A stretch of 64,000 nucleotides of DNA from Odontesthes bonariensis (taxonomy: Eukaryota > Chordata > Actinopteri > Atheriniformes > Atherinopsidae): NCBI RefSeq assembly GCF_027942865.1, contig NC_134508.1, positions 38,065,466-38,129,465 on the forward strand, written 5' to 3'. The first letter of the stretch is position 1. Each line of letters opens with the position of its first letter. Shown here piece by piece: positions 35,933 to 47,986 of the stretch. The position numbers were made by a program, and so were the translations under genes. The notes beneath the pieces are model-generated. The model did no database searches. It worked only from the letters and a program-made list of their open reading frames with translations, and was not told the origin of the DNA.

Positions 35933-36547
35933 TACGGAAGCCCAGAGCGGATGTGGTACATTTAAACTTTTTTTTATGGTTTTCTCGAGATAACGAGATA
36001 ATTATGTCGTTATCTCGAGTTGATTTACCGATGGTTTTTGAGGCCACTTTTTCTCCCGAGTCTGCCCCAGTTTATATGTGTTTATAATTTCTGGCAAAGG
36101 TTTTTACCCATTTTTACCCCCCTTTCATTGAAAACTGAATAAAGTAGCCTATGAGTCAAACATGGAATGTGGAGCGTTTGTGTAACAATTCTGCTTGTGA
36201 AAATGCACAAAGCAAATCCCGCTGGTGTGACGAGCATTTCGTTTTCTCAAGATAACGAGTTATTTATCTCGTTATCTCGAGAAAACGATAACGGCACCTC
36301 TCGTGCATCATTCGGTAACCATGGAGACGGCCTGGTCCTCTCAGCTGGTCACTGATGAAGTTGACAGGCTACTTTATTCAGTTTTCAATGAAAGTCAAAA
36401 TGGGTACACCTTTGCCAGAAATACATATAAACACATATAAACAGGGGCGGACCGGGGAGAAAAAGTTATCTCGAGAAAACCATAAAAAAACATAAAAAAA
36501 CATTTAAAAAAAGTTTATATGTACAACGTCCGCTCTGGGCTTCCGTA
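35933..36547. mobile_element. Foldback MITE with long terminal inverted repeats and TA target-site duplication
   Basis: The element is 35935-36545 (611 bp), flanked by TA on both sides. The ends are inverted copies beginning CGGAAGCCCAGAGCGGA. Inverted similarity continues inward for about 200 bp per arm: the block around 36075-36150 (ttctggcaaagg, cattgaaaactgaataaagt) recurs inverted at 36360-36430. Several short palindromes built on CTCGAGATAACGAG lie at 35984-36019, 36245-36285 and 36463-36480. There is no transposase frame. The TA duplication suggests mobilisation by a Tc1/mariner- or PIF-type enzyme. Confidence 0.8.
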
Positions 36548-37559
36548 ATATAACTCAAGAGTTTTGAAAGCCTTTTTTAAAGTGGGGATTTACGGTCACG
36601 TTAATTACCTATTTTTTTAAATATATATATATATATAAACTTTTAATTCTGAGATTATGTGTTCAGTACATCACAAAAAATCACATGGTCCCCATCACAG
36701 GCCATCACTGCGATGGAGGTTCAACATATCCTGCATATCTTTAGGTGATGTGGCTTAGTTAACTCTAATAATGAGGATCTCACTAAGTAGTACTACGAAG
36801 TTGGTTACAAAGTTTGGCAACTCACCCCCGTTTTTTTTCTAATTCAGGATAAGTGCATGGTTACGTAAAACAGGTTAAGCTATTCTTGAGGAAGCCTACA
36901 TGAGAAAGATTCATCAGTCCTAAATAGGCTGTTCCAAATTATATTTGCACCAAATACAGAACAAACATGGAAGGGATTCAAACCACTAACTGGCTTATTA
37001 TTAAAAAAAATTATCTAAAACTTTGATTAAAAAGGTTTTAGTTGTCCAGTGGGTTTAAGTAATGAAAAAAAAGATAACAAATGTGAAAATGAATATGAAA
37101 GTAGACATCTCTTGACGCAGTTCAGTGAGTATGATTTGCAGCACACACATACGCTGTTGTAGAAGGACATTTTTATTTACAGTTCAGAAGTTATTTAAAG
37201 AATTTAAGACAATAGAAATTATGATAATAATAACAGATCAGTTTCTCTAAAAGTCAACTGCATCAATGTTTTTTTATATTTTCAATTCCTACAAGAATTG
37301 ATGGAGGTGCTGCCTTTATGTAGATTTTCAGCACAAGTTGCCATAATATTACAATCCAGTAAAACGTTAGTAAGCTTTGAAATACTGAAACTCCAGACCT
37401 GAAACTGAAGGTACTTTGATAAGCCACTAATCCTACATCATAGTACAGATCCCAGGTGTCAAATTAGGTAAATACAACCTCATATGAACAACATTTGCAA
37501 ATATTGCACCATGTCATTATTTATCTATAAGTCCACCCTTACTGCTTCCATAGTAATTA

Positions 37560-37915
37560 AGATGAACTAGGTGCTGCTTTCAGTTGCACTTGATTAATTG
37601 ATCATCAGCAGCACCTCTATAAAAACAGAAGTTTTGTCAGTTTGCTGGTCTAGAGCATTTGGGTGTGTTAACATAATGCCAAGAAGGAATGCCATCAGCA
37701 ATGATCTGAGAAGCAATTGCTGGCCATCAATCTGGGAAGGGTGATAAGTCCAAACATTTTGAAGTCCATCATTGTACACTGAGAAATATTATTCAGAAGT
37801 AGAAACTTTCAAGACAACTGCCAGTCTTTCCAACATTCAAGAAAGTTCACCCAGAGGTCAGACTTTGCAATGCTCAGAGAAACTGCAAAAAACCCAAGAG
37901 CCACATCTCAGACTC
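37560..37915 (+). mobile_element. Tc1/mariner-type transposon fragment (N-terminal transposase part)
   Basis: The degenerate sequence matches the 5' half of a common teleost Tc1-like element: leader caccectataaa-like region before ATGCC, then the region for the N-terminal helix-turn-helix half (isNDLR, HQSGKG, FKTTASL, RGQTLQCSEKL) in shifting frames. The catalytic DDE half is absent. Family assignment rests on remembered similarity to fish Tc1 elements. Confidence 0.6.
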
Positions 37916-37949
37916 TCTCTTTGTTTTGTCACTTGGGTGGAGTGGGGGC

Positions 37950-38205
37950 CCTGACTGAGATGCATGTTTATCCTCCGGTCCACGTGTTGAAGTGTTCTTG
38001 GGCAAGTAACTGAACCCCATGTTGCCTCCGAATGCACGCGCTGGTGTGTGAATGTGTGCATTATAGAGAACTAGAATTGCAAAACCTGTTGCACAGTAGA
38101 GGTGCTGTGTGGATGGCTGAATGTGTCTTGTTGTGTGTAAAAGTGCTTTGAGATGTCAACAACTCAAAAAGCACTTTATAAATCTAGTCAATTTACCATT
38201 CATCT
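37950..38205 (+). repeat. Teleost interspersed SINE-like repeat
   Basis: It contains the widespread fish motif tgttcttgggcaagtaactg aaccccatgttgcctcc and ends with aaaagcactttataaatc and tttaccattc, both typical of the 3' end of this repeat class. It directly abuts the Tc1-type fragment. Confidence 0.55.
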
Positions 38206-38349
38206 GATGATCTGGCAGTTTAACCCAGCAGTTCAGTAGGTGCTTTCAGAATGCTTCAGCTTTATAAATTTCACGCTATTTTGCTATGTTGTAGACCAGA
38301 CTGAAGATACCCGGCTTCAATATTTTCATTAATTCATTTGAATAGGAGT

Positions 38350-38455
38350 GACTGTGTCCGTCTCTGTGTGGCCCTGTGATGGACTGGCGAGCTGTCCAGG
38401 TTGTACCCCGCCTCTCGCCTGATGGCCGCTGGGATAGGCTCCAGCCTCCAGCCTC
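38350..38455 (+). repeat. Teleost interspersed repeat fragment
   Basis: It contains the very common fish repeat core ggccctgtgatggactggcg followed by gtaccccgcctctcgcc and gggataggctccagcctcc. The parent family (SINE or LINE) was not resolved. Confidence 0.6.
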
Positions 38456-38459
38456 CATT

Positions 38460-41300
38460 AATGTACTATAAATGTAAATCCCCTAATCTACAGGCATATG
38501 GACACCGTGTATTTTAGATCATCAAACATTTGCTGTATGTTCACACAGACGGCATGCAGGTGTGCTGTGTTGGATCCTATGTGAATGAAGCTGATGAAAA
38601 AATGGGATGAAAAATACAGCTCGGTGAAATATGTTGGAAAATGACTCATTTTCTGGTATAGAGTGAAGAGAGAAGCTATAACAATGTGCTAAACTAGCTG
38701 AATATTAGCAAAGAGTTTCAATTTCTCTAATACTGGAAACAGATAATTTCTCTAAAACATAGCTCAGCATTGCTTAAACTAAAACAAGCATTTTTTACAT
38801 ATAATTATTTGAGTTACTGTGGCTATGACATGCAGATTTTATGTGAATGAAAGGTCTAAGCAATGTCATTATCCTCCGATTATATACTATTATTACACCC
38901 CCCCCCCCCCCCCCCCCCCAGAGGTTTCCCTTGTTGGGTTGTTTGCAGCAAGCACATATCAATTGTATGAAATCAAATGTACAACAAACATCTCCAATCT
39001 CAAACATCAGGTCAAAATGTCATCTGAGCCCCCTTAAAAGATGCAGGAGGGAGGATCCTACAACGCTCCCCTACTTCATGGGAGCAGATTTCCAGAAGCT
39101 CACATCAACTGAAATATATAATAAACGCAAAGCTTTGGGGTCACCTGGGAAATGTCCATTTAAAAAGCCATTAAACACATTAACTTTACCAGGACTGGTC
39201 AATGAGTTTAATCTTGGTCGGGTGCTTAAGATCTCACTTTACAGCCGCAGCTCCCTTCAGTTATATTGGACCCGACTTATTTAAGTTTTTAACCACAGGA
39301 AGAGCTGCTTGTGTTTCTGCTCAGTTAATCAGCTTAGTGCCACAGTAAACTTTTTTTTTATAAGCGGAATAAGACAAAGTTTCTCTGCTCATTTGACAGA
39401 CCAAGGATGGCTGCTTCCTGTAGACGTCTTAAAGGGAGGAGAGAGGGTGCCTTCCTTTATCATCTATAATCTCTGCAAGAAGTCGAATTACTTTGAAATT
39501 TAATACAAACTTCCTTCACATGTCGAGGAGAGAAGTTTTCAGCAGTTAAGTCCACGCAGGTGAGTCCATCACTTTGTCACGTTTCCAGTAAAACACAAGT
39601 AGAAACCTGGTTCCAGGTGGGAGTATGAAATTTATTTGCATTGTTAGGTGAAGCAGAGATTGTCAGGTGACCTTCTTTACCCTAGTCGTCTAAGAATACA
39701 TGGTTGTGCACACTAATGAAATACCTGAGCTTGGCATTCTGGCCAACAGAGGAAAAAACTTTTACACCAGCCTCTGAGAGCAGAGATACACTCACACAGT
39801 GACGACAAGCTCTGCAAGAAAGGCTTCAATTTTGTACAAAATAGAAACGAAACGTGTTTAAGGCAAGATTTTACTGGACAGAATGAGACGGTGGACCTAA
39901 CATCAGGAGCTATGAGCACACAAGCTGCAGCTGTCGATGACGTCTCTCAAAGTTACCATGAAAAGTTGGTCGGTTGTGTTTTCAGGTTGAGGTCATACAA
40001 AAACGCTCCAGGTAAAGGACAAACTGTACACTGGGATCCAACACATGCAGACTCGTTCCTCATTTTCTCCAGTAACACTGAACACTCCGCAGAACAGCAG
40101 AAAATAAAGACTTTGAGAGAAAAAAATGAATGTGACATTCTACGTCTGAGTGAGTTTAATCAAAACCTTTGTTTAATGTACCATTTATATTATTGAACAC
40201 CAATTTTTTTTCTGTTAAAACAACTCAGGAAAGTTAGGAATTATCAGCTGTCCTCATTTCTGAAGGCTCAGTTCACCCAAATCACAAAAGGCATCTTCCG
40301 TAATCATACTTTCTGCCTTTAAACCAACAGGATTTAGTTTGTGGTCCTTTGGGAAATTAGATTTCAAATAAGTGTTTTCTACATATACCCACAATTAACC
40401 TAAACCAAGCCTTCCTAACATTACGATTTTAGAAAATATGAGCTTATCTTTCATAATAACTTTACTCTCAAAATGTTTTTTTTCTATTCTGATCAAACAT
40501 GAACCTCTGATAATTTGATTAAATTTCCCCTTAATATCAGACTTAACATCTTTAATTTAATTATTGATAAGTTTAACCATATTTTTTCCAAAACTACTTC
40601 AATATATTAATTATTGTCTAAAAAATGAGAATTTCAGATCATCAAAACCAGACTTCCATCTTGTTTTTGTCTGGTGCCAAATCACATTGTTTTAGTCCAT
40701 TCCCACTATCATGGCTTTATTCTCAGTATATTCCCAAAACATTTCTTTAATGGACTTTTCCGATCTCTTGTAATGTTATTTTCCCCGCAACTTTTAAAGA
40801 AAACCTATGATTATCTTAACTCCATATATTACGCCGTAACCATCCGTCTTAAGGCGTTAAAGGACAAACATTTTTGTGATTGGAGCGAACTGGTCCTTCA
40901 GCATGTGTACATGGAAGGCTTTGTTTGTATGAGTCTGTGGCCAACAGTCATTTTTCATTCAGGAATCTGGATTGCAACACCACCACCCGGAGCCTGAACT
41001 TGGACAAAGACAATGTTTTGAGATACTTGTACATGAATGAAACTCACTACAGTCAACACTTGGCATTGCAGATCATGTTTAACAAAATCTAGAGGCATAG
41101 CACAGTATCTGCAGATGTAATTAAATTAAACAGGCACAATATGCAAAAGCAAGAAGCTATTATCTGCTGTTACGGACAGAAATGTGCTCTGCATGAATGC
41201 AGGCAGAAGCAGCAATGTTTCACACAAAGTCAGTATGAGGTGATGCAACAGTATCAGATGATGATTTGGATGCACAGCGAGTGGCAGAAACACTTCAAAT
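38460..41300. other. Intergenic stretch downstream of cept1; C22 homopolymer, otherwise nothing recognised
   Basis: A run of 22 C lies at 38898-38919. The remaining AT-rich sequence has only short frames without motifs. A reversed AATAAA near 41308 could serve as a distal cept1 polyadenylation signal. Confidence 0.45.
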
Positions 41301-42593
41301 AAACAGATTTTTATTAACTTTGATCCGATTCTCGTCAGTTATCGTCTTAAAACCGTGAAGGTATCATGAGACCTCATCTCCTGCACATTCACTCACATGT
41401 GCACCTGCTCTGATGCAGCAGGAATGTTTAGGGGGAAATACAATGTCATTTAGATTCATTAATACTGAACACGTTTCACAGTTGTAATTCAATTAGTCAG
41501 CTGCAACTCTGAAGTCACTACAGTTCCTATCTGCTGTTCATTTTCAAGTCTAGTGATACCATTTTAATTGTCACCCAATCTCATAAAAGGATAGACAAGA
41601 GGACAAACTTATCATTTCTACACCTACGTTCGGACTTTCAAGTAAATATCAAATAAGTCGTATGGAGCTCAGTGGTTGGTGGAGTGACCTGTAACTTTGT
41701 AACAGTTTAAAATGACTACAAACACCAGTTAAGGGGGCTTCTGACACTAGATAGATCTGCAGGAAGTAAATCTAACTTTGTCTCCGGGCTCCTTCCCACT
41801 TGTGCACAACTTCTTTTCCTATTCAGAAACTATTAAAACAAAGGAGTGTAAAGGAAGGTTAATCTTGTGGACCATCAACCAAGCTATCAAATTCACAATA
41901 CAACCCTCCCATGGACCTAAAAAGCACACAAAAAACACCAAGTGCAAATAACTAAAAAAAAATGCTGGTGGTCAACATTTTCTAGTTCTGTACCTTAAAG
42001 ATGAAAAATCGAACAAAGTCGCCATTACGTTTCCTCCAAAACCATATTTTGCCGATTCAAAATAGCAGCACAATTTTTGCGTCATGTGCAGAAGATGAAG
42101 TAGCTTTAAATTCGCATACATGAAGAAAGGTTTTTATAAATGTATCAAAGCAAGTCTTTAAACTCAAGAGAAGCACAGACACTGTGACAGAATGGTATTT
42201 ACAATAGCAAAAGGTAAAGTTATGCAAATATTACAAAAATTATAATCATGAAAAGCAGAGTTGGTTTAATTTCTTATACATTTTCTTGCACTTAAACAGT
42301 CTGTTTGAACACACCGAGTAGCACCTGTACTCTCCTGAAAATGTCCCCCGTAACCATGAGTTTGTCAGAAGAAGATGAAACTGGTACAAATTTAATTCTG
42401 CACTGGTGAAAAAGAAACAATGACAGTAATATTCCAATATCTTACTATATATTATTTGTCCTCACATTCAGTTGGCAGAAGCACATACTTTATAACACAC
42501 CGTCCCCTGCCTCTCTACGTGGAAAATCGAGGGAAGAGAAGATGAGTGCGACTAACAGGAAGGGAAAGAGAGTCAGTAACGGTCGGCGTGTCC

Positions 42594-45500
42594 TCAGTGA
42601 GGAGCTGAGCTGAGGACTGAGCAAGGCTTGATTTTGAAAACAAAAATGTGAAGATGGCAGGCAATCTGGTTGCAAACACTGACACAGTAACGCACCAAGT
42701 CAAACAAGGAAATTATCTGCAGAGAAGAGAGAAACAGAGTCACTCTTTTCAACCTTAAAAAACAGGAATTCTACACACTGGAAGCCCATTAAAGCCAGGA
42801 AGTAGGTCAAAATTTAGGAAAAGGAGACAAGTAAAGCTGACATGGTCATCAGTTTAAAAGTAGCCAAAACTTCCACCTTATTCTAACTTTATGCATTATG
42901 TCAGTTCTTAGTTTTTTTTTCCCCCTTTTCATGGTGATAATGAGCTTCGATGCAACACAGTCAACCATAACTGAGAAATATACTGACATCACAGATTAAA
43001 CAAACATAAATAAACACACTTTAACTCATTACAACATGAAAACTAAAGGTAAATATACAAACCCTGGGCCTGAAGGCAATACAGCCATCATCACTGTTAT
43101 CAGTTGCATTTGTGCTTTTCATGCTTTGACGTATCAAACTGTCACAAGTGCATTTACATACATCCGGCATCAAACATGTACTTACCAGTGCAATCCAGAG
43201 TACCAGGTACTCATCAATAAAACTATTGAAATACTGATCGAGGAACAGTAATCCTGGTCCCAAGAAGGCTAAATCATGAAGATGCATCTCACTTTTTGTC
43301 ATATGTGCTACCTGTAGAAAGACAAAGATACAAAACCTGCATCAAACAACAGTTTGAAAGCTGTGTGTAGTTATCTGTACAAACCACTAAAAGTCCTTAG
43401 AAGTTTTAATTTGACACATAAGTTGTGGTGCATGTGCTAACTTTGTTCCAGTCTGGTTTAGTAAACTGACTTATAAATGAAAATAGAGCATGTTTCATCT
43501 TCGATGTAATTTAATGCACATCTTGGGTGACTTGATCAGGGCAGTTATATAAGCCAAGGTGTCAGAGTTCTTTGTAATAAATCAACCAGTGAGGTCCAAG
43601 TTTCTTTATTCTACGGCACAGAATGACACAAAAGTCAGTTCTATGATGGGAAACTTCTCAGGATGTGCAAATCAGACATCTTACATAGCGAAGCAAACGT
43701 TCCAAGAGTATCCTTGTGTACATAATAAACAAAGATAAAGAGCATCAGTGTGCCTAATAACAAGAGTAATATGTCCCTTGCACAGATGCAGTCAGACACA
43801 TTTTTATTTAGATTACCATTACAGCAAAGTAATGCAGTTTCAGCTCACACCCCAAAGCACATTTACACAGGGAAATAATTGTCCCATTACATGGTAAAAG
43901 TGGCTTGTGTACAAATATGAGGGGCTGAAAATGTAAAATGTAGTCAAACACCATGAGAGAGACGTCAGGACATGTGGTTTGTTTCTCACAAATTACCCAG
44001 AAAACTAATGAGGTCATGCAAAGTTTTACACTTACTGCATGCATAGTTTAATCTTCAATGTGGATGCGAGCCTGGTATGACATGCTAAGGCTTGCCAGAA
44101 GTCAGCTTACACAGCTGGTACAAATAGATAACTGATGTAACAGAGCTCAGTGTAAGCCGTCTACTTGTTGATTGAACATCATCCAGGAGGCAAACTTAGC
44201 GACGGATGTAAACAGATTCAAAGAGCATAACTATAAAATGATGAAGATGGACCGCTGACTTCCCCCAGAATAAAAGTATGTGTAACTTACAACTAATTTA
44301 TTGGTGATTTTGGCGGATACAAAGCCAAAAGCCAGGACATAAAGACAGGGATGTTTCTCAAAGAGCTGGACAGCGGACTTCTTGTATATCATCATCGCCA
44401 AAATTATAACTGAACCAATATGTAGGACTGGTGAGAGGACACTGGTTCCCTGAGGAATGGACAACAAAAGAACAATAAAGACAATACATGGAGTACAATC
44501 AGTCATCTACTAAAATGTCATGCTTGTGGCGGGTCAAACTACATGCTAGTGTTGTAACAACAGTATTTTCTATTGTGATCAAACATTAAACTTGAGTGAG
44601 ATGGGATCTGTGCCCATGAACCTCATTTATGCACATACACCACAACAACATCATCATTCAGAAATGTGATTTGTTCAGGAAAGAGGACAGCAATTTGTTC
44701 TTGTACCACAAACAAATGAAAGGAGGCACTAAGTTTCCACACTTACCGCTATTGTGGATCCATTTTTGCCCACACCTCCTGTAAAAATAACTCTGAAATA
44801 ATTGGTGCAGGAGAAGATGGCTCCTAAAAATGTAAAGATGGCAGGAAGCATTTTCATCTGGATATTTAGGATCGGAACCTGGAAATGGAGACATTCACAT
44901 AGTAAACCTATAGATAGTAAAACAAACATTGAAACAAGTCCTGATCCGATTATAAAGTCCAGCTACTTCTGTACTTTGTGAGTACATTCAGCATTACATC
45001 CACAATGAAAGCATCATGAGCAATGTAAGAGAATGATAAAAGCGCTCAGACGGATATCATTTTGTATTTCTGATTAAGCTGTTTTACTATACCGTTAAAC
45101 AATTAAAACACAGAAGTGAGAGGAGCATTACACTTCACTTAAGATCATCATTTTATAATTATGACATCATTCTTACTATCTCAATCTGGAGGAATTAGAA
45201 CCGATCAGAATTACCAGTGACTGCCAAAAAGCTGATCCTCCCACGGCGGCCAGCAAATACATGACTATAATGAAGATTTGCACCTCAGTCACATCAATGC
45301 TGAGTGGGAGGAGAAAGCAGAGAGTTTACAGTGAGGGTTAGTATGGTCTAGTAGCACATCATCATCCCACGGTCTTCCTCCACAACACACTGCTGGACAT
45401 GGAGCTGCTTATTTTGTACTATGCATAGCCACTTTGAAGGTTGTTAAAGATGCAATCAGTAGTAAGTTGCTCTGCCAAAATTTTCTACGTCTCCACTGGG

Positions 45501-47923
45501 TTTCAAGCTAAGTGGGTCGCCTTTTAACCTGACATAACCTGTCTGGATATGCACTTCAATTATGATCGTCAGTATATCAAACAATGTCACGGCAGACATT
45601 TATGTGTATACAAGTATGGTTTTACGTTTGTTTAAATCTCTTTATAGTACAGTTTTATTAAGAACTTTTCAGAAATATTTCCTCTTGTCATTATGTAGGT
45701 TTTTGTCTTTTGTTTTGATGAGTGTCTATCGTTTCTATAAAGTCTTCAAGCTTAAATGCTTGTGTTTGGCTTTGCATGAAAATTAAACTTAAGAAGAAAA
45801 AAAGTGTTTCCAACTATACGGATGATGTTTTTTATTCATCTCTTGTCATCTGACATAAGGTAATAAAATATACGATTAAATAATAATTCAATAGCCTCGA
45901 AGTAGGTATAAACCCCACTTTATGGTTGAAAAGGAAAAAAATAAAAGGATAGAAATTGCGTTCCCTTGAGGCAATATTACCAAGAAGCCCTGTTTCACTG
46001 ACTGCATCTTTATGCGCAGCACATTGTGAATTTATTTTCTCCATGTGACTCCATGCAGGTCGGCGGCCATTGTGGAGGCAGACAGCAGTGAGCCATGCAG
46101 ACAGCAGCCAAGAGGTTTACCATCACGTTCCACAGGCAGGGACCAACAGCGGCTGTGAGCATCTGTAATCCTGCTAGACAGATCTGCACCTCTGTTATGT
46201 CAAATCTACACACAGAACACATCCACATTTACTCCACCTCAGCTGCTCATGTCACTGCTGTTATCTGATGAATGAACTAATATTACAGGACAGAAAGGTT
46301 TATCCACTTTTCAACCTCTTCTTGTCAGGCAACTGAAAAATAAAAACCTGATAACGTTCACCTGACATGTTTCTCTGTGAGCTGAAGGTGTTTCTTTCAC
46401 CAATCCATATTTTCATGCTGCTTGTCCGCTCTGCCAAACTTATAGGTGGTAGTAATTTGCCATAGAATTTGCCAAGAAGTTTGAAGGTAAATGTGACTGT
46501 CATTTGTACAAACTTCTGGGGTATTCACCTTTTACAGAAGGAAATGAGGGAGGGTGTGACGAATACCACAATGCACTCAGTATGAGTTAATCCCAAGGCT
46601 GAATGAGTGCTTATACTGTGATATTAATGTTGTATGCTGATGGCTGAATTATTAGTTTCAAGGTCCTGTGTGTAGAATGCAATCAGCGATTTATGCCTCT
46701 AGATGCACAAACTGAACACCCCCCATCACACCCTCTAATTCAGAGCAGGAAAAGCTTTGGAGGCTTCTGCACTCGAGTACAACATGATCGGGGAGTGAGG
46801 AGGGCGACTTGTAGCATTCATCTAAGGCAATGAAAACACACCAATTCTCATTTTCCCGCAATTCAACAACAATGAAATCTGCTTCTAGGAAGATCAATCT
46901 GTTGCACTCTGGAACTTTAACAGATTGGGTGAATTAAATTATTTTTTATTTAAAATATAGAATTAAAAGTTAACCAAAACAAAAGCAATGGTCAAGCACA
47001 AAGCTTTGAAGCACAGAGCTCTTAGCACTTGGCTGCAGTTCAACCTTATTTAGAGGATATGAACAACTTCACTATTGGTGGAGTGCTTTTGTGGATTTAG
47101 TTAAAAACTTATTGTGCAGGTTTTTGTCTTGAGACAACACTAAAGTATTTTCTTCAAGTAAAAATAGGCTTTTGGAGGAAGACATTTTGTTCAGTACAAA
47201 GGGATAAAAGCTGTTTTAAAGCCAGTAAGACTTATGTAAATAAAGTACTAAAAAAGCTTAGATTTGAAATGGCGGAAAATCTTTAGGACTTTGTGGACTC
47301 ACATGCCGAAGCGTAGTGTTCCTGACACGTAGGTTTGCCAGTGGGCGCAGTAGAACATAAACATCCCAGCGAAGCAGCAGAAGAACATCCAGTCCGGGTT
47401 GGTGCCCAGCTGCACTGCTATACTGGTTCCCAACACCACAAACACTGCAGAGAAAGGCACGCCAACACAGAGCGTGACCAGAGTTTAAGACTTGCAAAGA
47501 CACAGTGGAAGGGAGTCACAGGGAGTGGAAGAATCAAACTGACCTGTGGAGAGGGAGTCACAGCCATGGTCAAACAATTCGCCCAGCGGAGAGCTGCTAT
47601 TGGTGCGTCTGGCCTGCTTCCCGTCAATGGCGTCCAATGACTGGTAGATAAAAAGACCCACTGCACACAACAAGTACGCCCAGAGAGGAGCCTGGAATAA
47701 TGGACACATTCATTCAGAGCAGTGCCATCACAGCATACTTGCTTGTCGTAAACCAAGTTCATTTCTTTTTTTTTAAACAGGCAGAGTTGGTAAAAACAGA
47801 CCAGACAACCAGATATAAGATAGAGGCAACATAACAGTTAACTAATTTAATGTTCAGTAAGAGGTTTGCACGAACAGAACTAGTGAAAAGTCTGGACACA
47901 TTTATCCTTTCTTTTAGAATAAG

Positions 47924-47986
<63 letters not shown>

